Assembly: GCA_902783775.1 (NCBI GenBank)
Contig: CACZSI010000097.1
Location: 1-64,000, forward strand
Source: an uncultured Lachnospiraceae bacterium
GTDB lineage: Bacteria; Bacillota; Clostridia; Lachnospirales; Lachnospiraceae
DNA length: 64,000 nucleotides
Direction of reading: 5' to 3'
How positions within the stretch are numbered: the first letter of the stretch is position 1; every line of letters starts with the position of its first letter. Below, piece after piece: positions 6,742-15,935 of this stretch. A program made the translations under genes and the position numbers. The notes below the pieces were generated by a model, which made no database searches, was not told the DNA's origin, and worked only from the letters and a program-made list of their open reading frames with translations.

Positions 6742-9453
6742 TTAATAATTTATTTTCTTAAAGTTTTCATCTACCACCTTAAGTATTTTATCATATAACA
6801 TATTATGAGCGCTGGCTGTTTTCATCTTTCTAGACTCATATAAATTCTTAGCAACTAAATATCCGCTAAAGGACTCCTCGTTAGAATATACATAAGTTCC
6901 ATCAGATAATTTCGCATATGCTCTCATCTTCCAAGCATCAATAAACTCGTTCTTATTACCAGAAGTATAAGTAATAGTCATTGCATAGCTTGAAACATCA
7001 TCGAAATCAGAGTATGTCTTATCAAGTTTACCCTTATTAGTACTTACTAATTTTTTAATATATTTATTATTAGAATTAGCAGTTAAGGCTTCATTTCCAG
7101 CCTTGTCTGATAAGCTGTAAATCATACCTGACTCCACAACATTCTTACCATTATATTTTCCTGAAACAGAATAAACTGTTCTGATACCTAAGTTAGTTGT
7201 GCTTATCTGATATCCATTAATGGCAATACCTGACTTATATGGTTTAGTAGTAATCTTAGCAGTAGTTGTCACCTGAGGTGTTGTAGTCTGCTGTGCTGTT
7301 GTAGGTTTTGCTGTAGTAACCGGCTGCTTTTCTACTACAATTGATGATACCACATCGTTAAAGTCTGAACCAATCCATGATGTATCACTGGTTATTATTC
7401 TAGAAGATCCTGTAAAGTTATCCTCTGTATAAAGTATTGCTCTGTATCCATTTGATACCTTAATTGATGAAAGATCATCATTCTTAAATCCTCTGCTTAT
7501 TAACTGGCTGGTAGTAAATCTTCCAAGAGGAAGTCCAATGCTGTTTCCGCCATAATTTATATCCTGATAGATATGTGAATAATATGTTTCTGGCACTGTT
7601 GTTGGCTGAGCTGTTGTAGTAACCTCCACACTTCCAAACTTAAATATTGGATATGGATTTGACTGCTTCCAAACATTGCTTACATTGTTAAGAGCATTAA
7701 GGACAGTAGTTCCTGAAAATTCACTGGCATTATGGCCTGCTGTACCATTATTTCCATCACCAATACCCTTATTCATCTGATTTGTATTATAGTGGCAATT
7801 ACTGATGCTTCCACCTGGCTTATATCCACAGATTCCGCCCTGCCAATAATTGTCTCCTGCAGTACTCTTTCCATATGCAAAACAGTTATTAATTGTACCA
7901 TTTGATAACCATCCTACAATGCCACCTGCCACCTGTGCTGATGCGTTTACTGTAGTATCACTGTAACAATCCTTAATTGTTCCTCCGTTTAGTTCTCCTA
8001 CGATACCGCCTGTAGCGTTATTACTTGAGATGCTTCCCTGAACACCACACTGCTCAATTCTTCCATAACACTGAGATACTAAACCTGCTGTATAAAATCC
8101 TTTTCCTGTAATATTAACATTTTTTAAATATAGATTTTTAATAACAGCTCCATTTTCTAATTTCTTAAATAAAGCGTTGTTATCCTGATTTATATTTATT
8201 GTTAAATTACTGATGGTATGTCCATTTCCATTAAATGTTCCCCTAAAACTATTAAATGGGCTGATATAGTTAGCGCTAGGCAATGTAATATCTTTATTTA
8301 ATGTTACAGTCTTTGAAGCTGTCTTGTCTGGTGCTTTGTTAGCTCTTTCTATGTAATTTTTAAGTTCTGCAGCAGTGTTAATCACTTCATTTTCTTTAAT
8401 TTTAGCTGCCACATTTCCTACGATAGTCTTAGCTAAGTGATCCTTACAAACATCACAGAATTCCTGATTTAAATATCTCATCTCACAGCTTTGATGTGGT
8501 CTGTGCCATGCTCTGTTTTCCTCAAACTCGTAAAGGCCTACACCATTTTTTCCAATAAATTTAGACCACTTACACTTACTAGGATCAGTTTCCGCTGTTC
8601 TGTTAGGAGCCTCATATCCATTAGTAGAAGCTGTAGTTGTCTCCCAATACTCATCAGCTAATCCTGCTGATGTATGTCCAAACTCATGGAATGCAATATC
8701 TCTAGCCTGTGAGTTATTAGAAATCGTACAAACGCTTCCACCGGATCCACCGTATGTAGTACTATTTCCGATAACGAAAGGCACTGCACACTCTGGCATA
8801 TACTGTGCAATAACCTGTCTTAATCTATCATAATCATGAATACAAATTAATCTCTCAATTCCATTATTGTTAAAGGTTGTCTTAAAGAATGTATCATATG
8901 GATTATTAGGATCCATTGAGACACCTGACTGATTAGACGTAACCATAACAGCTCTGATATTAATATGACTCCTAACATCACTATATGAAAATGGTTCTCT
9001 AGTTAAGAAATACTCACTGATTTCTCTAGCAGTCTTTAAAAATGCATCCTGCTGACTGGCAGTAAATCCGTCTCCACAAATCAAAATACAATAATTATCT
9101 AAATCTGAACCATTATTTATAATATCCACAGTTTTAAAACCTAAATCATTGGCTCTAAGTTTTTTCATTTCTTCTTTAGTCATTGCCAAAGAAGTATTTT
9201 TATTTTTAGAAAATCTAGTTAAGCCATCCTGCATATCCATTTCATTAACTGTGACATGTTTCATATGTCCATCTTCAGAATAAACTTCCACCTGTGTTTT
9301 TTTCTGTTCAGGCTTCTTATAAGAAGTGTTAACCTGCTTTTTAGCTGTTCCAACTCCAATGTCCTTGATAATTAAATCTCCGGCACCGATTCCAGAAACA
9401 ATCACCATAAATGCTAGAATAGGTGCCACTATCCTTCTTGTTATCTTTTTCAT
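6742..9453 (-). CDS. Secreted M64-type zinc metallopeptidase with GLUG-like repeats and beta/gamma-crystallin-like domain
   Basis: 903 residues. An N-terminal signal peptide (KKITRR then a hydrophobic core, about residues 1-24) leads to an M64 (IgA-peptidase-like) catalytic domain: zinc motif HEFGH at 256-260 followed by GLADEYW, with D267 as likely third ligand. About residues 355-600 hold short Gly/Asn-rich repeats (NNATGGIVGELNGGTIKDCY and similar) like GLUG repeats. After a Thr/Pro linker, about 625-705 holds a beta/gamma-crystallin-like unit with two YxxxxY/FxG motifs and two calcium motifs NDDLSS and NDVVSS. A second Thr-rich linker and a C-terminal region of unknown type follow. No LPxTG is seen, so it is probably released or held by the repeats. 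Substrate is unknown. Confidence 0.85.
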   Translation of the reverse strand: MKKITRRIVAPILAFMVIVSGIGAGDLIIKDIGVGTAKKQVNTSYKKPEQKKTQVEVYSEDGHMKHVTVNEMDMQDGLTRFSKNKNTSLAMTKEEMKKLRANDLGFKTVDIINNGSDLDNYCILICGDGFTASQQDAFLKTAREISEYFLTREPFSYSDVRSHINIRAVMVTSNQSGVSMDPNNPYDTFFKTTFNNNGIERLICIHDYDRLRQVIAQYMPECAVPFVIGNSTTYGGSGGSVCTISNNSQARDIAFHEFGHTSAGLADEYWETTTASTNGYEAPNRTAETDPSKCKWSKFIGKNGVGLYEFEENRAWHRPHQSCEMRYLNQEFCDVCKDHLAKTIVGNVAAKIKENEVINTAAELKNYIERANKAPDKTASKTVTLNKDITLPSANYISPFNSFRGTFNGNGHTISNLTININQDNNALFKKLENGAVIKNLYLKNVNITGKGFYTAGLVSQCYGRIEQCGVQGSISSNNATGGIVGELNGGTIKDCYSDTTVNASAQVAGGIVGWLSNGTINNCFAYGKSTAGDNYWQGGICGYKPGGSISNCHYNTNQMNKGIGDGNNGTAGHNASEFSGTTVLNALNNVSNVWKQSNPYPIFKFGSVEVTTTAQPTTVPETYYSHIYQDINYGGNSIGLPLGRFTTSQLISRGFKNDDLSSIKVSNGYRAILYTEDNFTGSSRIITSDTSWIGSDFNDVVSSIVVEKQPVTTAKPTTAQQTTTPQVTTTAKITTKPYKSGIAINGYQISTTNLGIRTVYSVSGKYNGKNVVESGMIYSLSDKAGNEALTANSNNKYIKKLVSTNKGKLDKTYSDFDDVSSYAMTITYTSGNKNEFIDAWKMRAYAKLSDGTYVYSNEESFSGYLVAKNLYESRKMKTASAHNMLYDKILKVVDENFKKINY

Positions 9454-9520
9454 TAATCCAAACTCCTTTTTGTTCTAAATAATTCGTTCCAATCTTTATA
9501 AGTCCTTCTTATCTAATAAT

Positions 9521-9549
9521 AATATACGAAATAATCATATTTCCATCAA
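9521..9549 (-). promoter_or_regulatory. Probable promoter of the M64 peptidase gene
   Basis: Minus-strand TTGATG (9544-9549), 17-base spacer, TATATT (9521-9526), about 70 bases upstream of the start codon and downstream of the alaS terminator. A good AAAAAGGAG ribosome-binding site precedes the ATG at 9453. Confidence 0.65.
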
Positions 9550-9576
9550 TATTTTTAGAAATATGAGCACTTAAAA

Positions 9577-9612
9577 TAAAAAAAGAGGAAATACCTTATT
9601 TGGTATTTCCTC
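9577..9612 (-). terminator. Intrinsic terminator of the tyrS-alaS unit
   Basis: Perfect 11-bp stem GAGGAAATACC / GGTATTTCCTC with a 6-base loop, followed on the minus strand by an uninterrupted run of eight T. It lies 24 bases after the alaS stop. Confidence 0.92.
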
Positions 9613-9635
9613 AAAAATATTCCATTACTAGCTAA

Positions 9636-12287
9636 TTAGCCTAACTGACTAGCTAAAATATCTTTTGCTGCAGCTAATGCATCATCTGCACCTGCTGGAT
9701 TCTTACCACCGGCCTGAGCCATATTTGGTCTTCCTCCGCCGCCACCGCCTACTAATTTAGCGATTTCTTTAATCATATTTCCTGCATGAGCTCCCTTTGC
9801 AATAGCATCATCATCTGCCATAACAAGAACGTTTGCCTTGTCACCGTTTGCAGAAACAATGACAACGACTCCTCCACCCATTTTTTCTTTTAAGTTATCA
9901 CCTAAATTACGAAGTCCGTTCATATCCACATCTGTAACCTTTGTTGCCAAAAGTTTCACGCCGTTAACTTCTTCAATCTGATCCATAACATCACCAATGG
10001 AGTTATTGGCAAGTTTTGATTTTAGTGATTCATTTTCAGAAGATAATTCCTTAATTTGTGCCTGCATATCCTGAATCTTGTTTTTCAGATTAGACGCATT
10101 GGTCTTTGCTGCCACAGCAGCCTGTTCCAATGTTTCTTCTAAAGAACGATAATATGCCAAAACATTCGCACCGGTCAAAGCTTCAATTCTTCGAACTCCG
10201 GCAGCAACACCGCTTTCGGAAATAATCTTAAAGGAAGAAATATCTCCTGTATTTTTCACATGAGTACCACCACAAAGTTCCTTGGAGAAATCACCCATGG
10301 AAACAACACGAACGCTATCACCATATTTTTCTCCAAACAACGCCATAGCACCGCTTTGTTTCGCTTCTTCTATTCCCATAACATTGGTTTCTACAGGAAT
10401 TGATTCTGCAATTTTATCATTTACAATTTTTTCAACAGCCTTAATCTGGTCTGCTGTCATACTTTCTGAATGACTAAAGTCAAAACGAGTTCTATCGCTG
10501 TCCTGATAAGAACCCTGCTGTTCCACATGATCACCAAGAACTTCTTTTAATGCAGCCTGTAATAAATGGGTTGCAGAATGGTTCTTACATGTATTTAAAC
10601 GAGTCATTGGATTTACGGATAATACTGCCACATCCTTACCACTGATAGTACCGGATACAACATGTCCTACATGTCCCACACGGTCTTGTGGAAGTTTTAC
10701 TGTGTCTTCTACTTCAAAGACACCTTGCTTTGTCGTGATAGTTCCGATATCACCTTTCTGACCTCCCATAGTAGCGTAGAATGGAGTTTTAGCAACTACC
10801 AATGTACCGTTTTCTCCTTCAGTTAGCGCATCAACCATAGCTGTTTCGTTAGCCACCGCAATAATTTCAGTTTCTGTTTCCAAGGTATCATAACCAACGA
10901 ATTTTGTTACAACATCACAGCCAAGACTTTCAAACACGTCTTCATCCAATGATTTCTGTGAGAAGTTTGCATTGGCTCTTGCCTTCTGTTTCTGCTCTTC
11001 CATTGCCTCTTTAAATTCAGCCTCTGATACATTCATTCCCTCTTCTTTTGCCATTTCTATGGTTAATTCGATTGGGAAACCAAAGGTGTCATATAAGTAG
11101 AACGCTTCTTTTCCTGAGATTTCAGAAGTCTTGTTTTCCTTTTTTGTATCAAGAATCTTCTTAAATTCCTTCATTCCATTTTCCAAAGTAGACTGGAAAC
11201 GTTCAATTTCCTTCTTTAATTCAGAAAGCACAAATTCTCTGTTTTCTGTCAATAGAGGATAGCTTTCCTTGTATACTTCATCAATAAAAATTGACGCAAT
11301 TTTAATATAATCTTCTGTCGTTAACTTTAAAGTTCTACCATGTCTTACGGCACGACGAATCAAACGACGAAGCACATAACCTGCCCCAACATTTGATGGA
11401 CGAAGTTTTGCCGGATCTCCGATAAGCATAACGCTGGTTCTGCAATGATCAGCGATGATACGCATAGATTTTGTAGATTTTTCTTCGGCATCATATTTAA
11501 TTCCTGATTTTTCTTCAATATATGCAATAACAGAAGTATAGAAATCTGTACGATAAACGTCAGAGGTACCATTTAAGAACGCAAGGTTACGTTCCAATCC
11601 CCAACCAGTATCTACATTTTTCTTTTCCAATGGAGACAAATGACCATCCTGATGTTTTTCATACTGCATAAAAACATCATTTCCGATTTCAGTAAATCTT
11701 CCACAATCACAACCAGGGTTACAATCAGGACCGCATGGTTCAACATCATTGATATAGAACATTTCTGAGTCAGGACCACATGGACCAAATTCTAATCCCC
11801 ACCAGTTATGCTCTTTCGATAGAAAATATACATTCTCTGGTTTAAATCCGGATGCAATTCTGTATTTTGCGCCCTCATCATCTCTTGGTGCATCCTCATC
11901 TCCTGCAAAAACAGTTGCTGCAAGATGATCTGCATCAAACCCAAACACTTCTGTAAGCAGTTCAAAACTCCACTTACAACGTTCTTCCTTGAAATAATCA
12001 CCTAAAGACCAGCTTCCCATCATTTCAAAAAAGGTTCCATGGCTGGTATCTCCTACAGAATCAATATCAGTGGTTCTGACACATCCCTGAACATTACAAA
12101 GTCTAGTTCCCTGTGGATGTTCTTTTCCTAATAAATATGGCATCAGTGGCTGCATTCCGGCAATATTAAACATAACACCGGTAGAACCGTCAGACACTAA
12201 CGATACAGCACCAATATCCACATGTCCTCTTTTTATATAAAATTCCTTCCAAGCATTTCGTAATTCATTGGAGGTTATTTTCTTCAT
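9636..12287 (-). CDS. alaS: Alanine--tRNA ligase
   Basis: 883 residues from the ATG at 12285-12287, chosen because AAGGAG precedes it; 23 further in-frame codons upstream are not AlaRS-like. It begins MKKITSNELRNAWKEF as AlaRS does. The class II catalytic core is followed by the editing domain with HSATHLL and CGGTH zinc/editing motifs, a coiled coil, and the C-Ala domain with GGGGGGRPNMAQAGG. It charges tRNA-Ala and hydrolyses mischarged Ser/Gly. The gene follows tyrS by 74 bases with no room for a T-box. Arginine codon use differs from the neighbours: CGT is about as common as AGA here, whereas AGA dominates elsewhere. Confidence 0.97.
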   Translation of the reverse strand: MKKITSNELRNAWKEFYIKRGHVDIGAVSLVSDGSTGVMFNIAGMQPLMPYLLGKEHPQGTRLCNVQGCVRTTDIDSVGDTSHGTFFEMMGSWSLGDYFKEERCKWSFELLTEVFGFDADHLAATVFAGDEDAPRDDEGAKYRIASGFKPENVYFLSKEHNWWGLEFGPCGPDSEMFYINDVEPCGPDCNPGCDCGRFTEIGNDVFMQYEKHQDGHLSPLEKKNVDTGWGLERNLAFLNGTSDVYRTDFYTSVIAYIEEKSGIKYDAEEKSTKSMRIIADHCRTSVMLIGDPAKLRPSNVGAGYVLRRLIRRAVRHGRTLKLTTEDYIKIASIFIDEVYKESYPLLTENREFVLSELKKEIERFQSTLENGMKEFKKILDTKKENKTSEISGKEAFYLYDTFGFPIELTIEMAKEEGMNVSEAEFKEAMEEQKQKARANANFSQKSLDEDVFESLGCDVVTKFVGYDTLETETEIIAVANETAMVDALTEGENGTLVVAKTPFYATMGGQKGDIGTITTKQGVFEVEDTVKLPQDRVGHVGHVVSGTISGKDVAVLSVNPMTRLNTCKNHSATHLLQAALKEVLGDHVEQQGSYQDSDRTRFDFSHSESMTADQIKAVEKIVNDKIAESIPVETNVMGIEEAKQSGAMALFGEKYGDSVRVVSMGDFSKELCGGTHVKNTGDISSFKIISESGVAAGVRRIEALTGANVLAYYRSLEETLEQAAVAAKTNASNLKNKIQDMQAQIKELSSENESLKSKLANNSIGDVMDQIEEVNGVKLLATKVTDVDMNGLRNLGDNLKEKMGGGVVVIVSANGDKANVLVMADDDAIAKGAHAGNMIKEIAKLVGGGGGGRPNMAQAGGKNPAGADDALAAAKDILASQLG

Positions 12288-12361
12288 TATTTTATCTCCT
12301 TTTACAACGTAATCTATTTCATCACAAAGCACAAACCAACTAATTGATTTGTCCAATATAA

Positions 12362-13591
12362 TTATTCCTCAGTTTTTACCTGATGATATTTTTTCTTTCC
12401 TTTTTTGATTAAAAGAACACCATCTTCATTAAAATCAGCTGTGGTAAAGGTTGCATCAATCTCTTTTACCTTTTCTCCATTTACGGAAATACCATTCTGC
12501 TGTACCAATCTTCTTCCTTCTCCGCGAGAAGCAGCAAGTTTTGTATCTGTTAATAAAGTAAGAATATCCTTTCCTTCATCTAAATCAGCCTTTGTATATG
12601 TGGTTGTAGGAATATCTCCGGAAATACCACCATTCTGAAAAATCTTTCTGGCTGTTTCCTGTGCCTTCTTAGCTTCTTCTTCCCCATGAACTAAGTTTGT
12701 TAATTCATAAGCAAGGATTTCTTTTGCCTTATTCAGCTCACTTCCCTCCCAGGCTTCCATCGCTTCAATTTCTTCGATTGGAAGGAAAGTTAACATCTTA
12801 AGACATTTAATTACGTCTGCATCCGCCACGTTTCTCCAGTACTGGTAGAAATCATATGGTGAAGTCTTTTCAGGGTCAAGCCATACTGCACCACTAACTG
12901 TTTTACCCATCTTCTTTCCTTCTGAGTTAAGTAATAATGTGATTGTCATTGCAGATGCATCCTTACCTAACTTACGACGGATTAACTCTGTTCCTCCTAG
13001 CATATTACTCCACTGGTCATCTCCACCAAACTGTAGATTACAGCCGTAATCCTGGAATAATTTATAGAAGTCGTAACTCTGCATAATCATGTAATTAAAC
13101 TCTAAGAATGAAAGACCTTTCTCCATTCTCTGCTTGTAGCACTCAGCAGTAAGCATTCTATTTACGCTAAAGTGAGGTCCTACTTCTCTTAATACATCTA
13201 TGTAATTTAAATCTAAAATCCAATCAGCATTGTTTACCATTAAAGCCTTATCATCTGAAAAGTCAATAAAACGGCTCATCTGCTTTTTAAAGCAACTAAC
13301 ATTATGCTCGATAGTCTCCTTAGTCATCATCTTTCTCATATCTGATTTTCCTGAAGGATCACCGATCATAGCTGTACCACCACCAATTAAGGCAATTGGC
13401 TTATTTCCTGCCATCTGTAGTCTCTTCATAAGGCATAAAGCCATAAAATGACCTACATGCAAGCTGTCTGCAGTAGGATCAAAACCAATATAGAAAGTTG
13501 CTTTACCATTATCTATTAAATCTTTAATTAATTTTTCATCTGTAACCTGAGCAATTAAGCCTCTGGCTTGTAATTCTTCGTATGTTGTCAT
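12362..13591 (-). CDS. tyrS: Tyrosine--tRNA ligase
   Basis: 409 residues, class I synthetase of the bacterial TyrS family. The HIGH-type motif is HVGH near residue 45 (DSLHVGHFMALC), the KMSKS-type loop is KKMGKT near residue 228, and an S4 RNA-binding domain occupies the C-terminus (about 345-400; GEGRRLVQQNGISVNGEKV). TAAAGGAG precedes the start. It charges tRNA-Tyr in the cytosol. A promoter lies at 13624-13652 and alaS follows, so the two synthetases probably form one unit ending at the terminator 9577-9612. Confidence 0.97.
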   Translation of the reverse strand: MTTYEELQARGLIAQVTDEKLIKDLIDNGKATFYIGFDPTADSLHVGHFMALCLMKRLQMAGNKPIALIGGGTAMIGDPSGKSDMRKMMTKETIEHNVSCFKKQMSRFIDFSDDKALMVNNADWILDLNYIDVLREVGPHFSVNRMLTAECYKQRMEKGLSFLEFNYMIMQSYDFYKLFQDYGCNLQFGGDDQWSNMLGGTELIRRKLGKDASAMTITLLLNSEGKKMGKTVSGAVWLDPEKTSPYDFYQYWRNVADADVIKCLKMLTFLPIEEIEAMEAWEGSELNKAKEILAYELTNLVHGEEEAKKAQETARKIFQNGGISGDIPTTTYTKADLDEGKDILTLLTDTKLAASRGEGRRLVQQNGISVNGEKVKEIDATFTTADFNEDGVLLIKKGKKKYHQVKTEE

Positions 13592-13623
13592 ATCAAATCT
13601 CCTTTAAACATTTTCAATCCTAA

Positions 13624-13652
13624 ATTCTATCACGATATATGTTTTTTTTCAA
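13624..13652 (-). promoter_or_regulatory. Promoter of tyrS-alaS
   Basis: Minus-strand TTGAAA (13647-13652), 17-base spacer, TAGAAT (13624-13629). The start would be about 25 bases upstream of the tyrS ATG, too short a leader for a T-box. Confidence 0.75.
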
Positions 13653-13679
13653 TATATCCGCCATCACATAGAATATTTT

Positions 13680-15248
13680 CTACATAAGCGGAGCAATCAA
13701 TCTTAAAAACGAACCTGCCAATTTATATAATATTGGTCTGTTCTTACACATTTCTAAATCAACGTTTCGACATTTTCTTAACACATCATGTACATCCTCT
13801 TCAATATCCGAAATACATTTATGATCATAGATATAACATCCGTTTTCGAAATGTAAAAACAAACTTCTGTAATCAAAATTCACACTTCCCACCGTAGCTC
13901 TTATGCCATCGCAAACCATAAGCTTAGCATGGTTAAATCCCGGTGTATATTCATAAATCTTTACTCCTGCATGAATCAATTCCTCATAATATGTTCTAGC
14001 TAAACAATAAGCATAGGCCTTATCAGGAATTCCAGGAAGAATGATCTTAACATCCACTCCGCGTTTAGCTGCATATGTCAAAGCTGACATCATTACATTG
14101 TCTATAACCAGATAAGGGGACATAATGTGAATATATTTATTGGCATTATTAATCATATCTAAATAAACATGCTCAGATACTCTCTCTTCATCTAGAGGAT
14201 CATCACAGTAGGGCTGGAAAAAGCCATTAGACATTGGATTCTTTTCAAATTCATTGTCCACATATTTAGTAAAGCTCTCCACACTTCTCTCAGAGACATT
14301 CCACATCTGCAAAAACATATATGTAAATCCCTTTGCAGCGTCACCTCTAAGGACAATACCTGAATCCTTCCAATGACCAAACTTAGTTACGATATTCATA
14401 TACTCGTCCGCTAAGTTAATACCACCGGTAAAAGCGTACTCTCCATCCACCACCAATGTTTTTCTATGATCTCGATTGTTCTGTCTGGTAGTAAAAAACG
14501 GTCTAGCCGGTGCAAAAGGTTTTGCTTTAATACCTTTTTCTCTAAGTTTTTTATAATATCCTGCTTCTAGTTTTGTAAGAGAGCAGAGTCCATCATACAT
14601 AACTCTAACCTCAACATTTTGTTGAATCTTCTTTTCTAACAATCGAAGAATTGAGTTCCAAACCTTACCTTCCTCGATAATAAAATATTCAATAAAAATA
14701 AACTTTTTAGCGCCATTTATGGCATCAACTACAGCCTTATAATATTCCTCGCCATTAGGCAGATAAACAGCATCCGTATTTTTATAAACAGGAATTCCAC
14801 TGTTTCTATAAATATACTTAGAAAGATTAGCACAGCCTTCATTCTCACTTCGAAGTTCTTTTTCTATTTCCCTGTCTGCCTCTAAATATCCTTTAGTATA
14901 GTCTTCAATATTCTTTAATTTTTTCTTTAGTTTAATGGAACCCGGCTGTAACTTATGATAGAGATACATCATAACACCGAAAGCCGGCACGACTGTAATA
15001 AAAATGGTCCATACTAATTTCATAGTAGGATCAGATTTATTGTTAAGAATTGATATAACTAATAACACTTTTAAGATATCAATTATATATTCAAGATATT
15101 TGAATTCGGAAGTATAGGCAGCAAAAAAGGCTAAAAATCCCACCTGGAATACAATCATAATAATAAACCAAAATGTTCTACTGAAAATAAAACTGGCAAA
15201 ACGCTGTTTACTTTTGATCTTCGCCTTATTAAACTTTCTATGCTCCAT
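13680..15248 (-). CDS. cls: Cardiolipin synthase (phospholipase D family)
   Basis: 522 residues. Two N-terminal membrane helices (FWFIIMIVFQVGFLAFF and the following segment) precede two HKD phosphatidyltransferase motifs: HRKTLVVDGEYAFTGG near residue 260 and HAKLMVCDGIRATVGS near residue 438. Two HKD motifs plus an N-terminal membrane anchor are the plan of the Bacillus ClsA type, which joins two phosphatidylglycerol molecules to cardiolipin at the membrane. It follows the small alarmone synthetase by 17 bases in a run with gpsA and plsY, all phospholipid genes except the synthetase. No clear terminator is seen after it. Confidence 0.93.
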   Translation of the reverse strand: MEHRKFNKAKIKSKQRFASFIFSRTFWFIIMIVFQVGFLAFFAAYTSEFKYLEYIIDILKVLLVISILNNKSDPTMKLVWTIFITVVPAFGVMMYLYHKLQPGSIKLKKKLKNIEDYTKGYLEADREIEKELRSENEGCANLSKYIYRNSGIPVYKNTDAVYLPNGEEYYKAVVDAINGAKKFIFIEYFIIEEGKVWNSILRLLEKKIQQNVEVRVMYDGLCSLTKLEAGYYKKLREKGIKAKPFAPARPFFTTRQNNRDHRKTLVVDGEYAFTGGINLADEYMNIVTKFGHWKDSGIVLRGDAAKGFTYMFLQMWNVSERSVESFTKYVDNEFEKNPMSNGFFQPYCDDPLDEERVSEHVYLDMINNANKYIHIMSPYLVIDNVMMSALTYAAKRGVDVKIILPGIPDKAYAYCLARTYYEELIHAGVKIYEYTPGFNHAKLMVCDGIRATVGSVNFDYRSLFLHFENGCYIYDHKCISDIEEDVHDVLRKCRNVDLEMCKNRPILYKLAGSFLRLIAPLM

Positions 15249-15265
15249 ACTTCCTCCTTCCTTAA

Positions 15266-15934
15266 TTAATCATTTTTATCGTCAATTATCTTCTGTCTTA
15301 TACTCATCATCTTCATATCTGTCTCATAAATTGTGTCAGCACAATTAGTTAATTTCTTAATTGAGTCTGCTGAAGTATCAGAGAATTTTTTATATCTAAT
15401 CTGGTGCTCGAGGCTGGCCCAGAAATCCATAGCTATTGTTCTAATCTGAACCTCCACTCTCATTGGCTTTTTTTCATTGGAGAGATAAATCGGAATCTCA
15501 ACCACGCAATGAAGTGATCTATAGCCACTCTTCTTAGGATTTTTTATATAATCCTTAATTGATAAAATCTTTAAGTCATCCTGATTCTTTAACATATCTA
15601 AAACCTTATAGATATCATCGATAAAAGAACAGATAACTCGAATACCCGCCACATCGTCTAGATGAGTCTGAATAGACTCAATGGATGATGGATATCCCTT
15701 TCTATCTAATTTTTCTAAGATACTAGGTATAGATTTTATTCTGGATTTAATAGTACTAATAGGATTTCTCTCATCTGTAGCCTTAAACTCATTGTTAAGT
15801 ACATCTAACTTAGTTTTAACCTCTAAAATAGCGCACTCATAGTAAGTCATAAGCATCTTAAACTCAGATGCCTTTGCATCCATTCCGGATAATTGTCGAT
15901 CCATATCTTCAGATACTATTTGAAAATTATCCAT
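15266..15934 (-). CDS. Small alarmone synthetase (RelQ-like GTP pyrophosphokinase)
   Basis: 222 residues, the size of single-domain RelQ/SAS proteins and lacking the HD hydrolase and TGS domains of full RelA/SpoT. Synthetase-domain signatures include RIKSIPSILEKLDRKG, VAGIRVICSFIDDIY (RxxD-like core), KNPKKSGYRSLHCVVEIP and VEVQIRTIAMDFWASLEHQ. It should transfer pyrophosphate from ATP to GTP/GDP to give (p)ppGpp. The gene lies 1 base after gpsA and 17 before cls, so alarmone synthesis is co-transcribed with membrane lipid genes. RelQ versus RelP subtype is not certain. Confidence 0.9.
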   Translation of the reverse strand: MDNFQIVSEDMDRQLSGMDAKASEFKMLMTYYECAILEVKTKLDVLNNEFKATDERNPISTIKSRIKSIPSILEKLDRKGYPSSIESIQTHLDDVAGIRVICSFIDDIYKVLDMLKNQDDLKILSIKDYIKNPKKSGYRSLHCVVEIPIYLSNEKKPMRVEVQIRTIAMDFWASLEHQIRYKKFSDTSADSIKKLTNCADTIYETDMKMMSIRQKIIDDKND

Positions 15935-15935
15935 A

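Noticed and set aside
12288..12361. T-box leader for alaS
   Set aside because: The gap to tyrS is only 74 bases and shows no specifier loop, antiterminator or T-box sequence.
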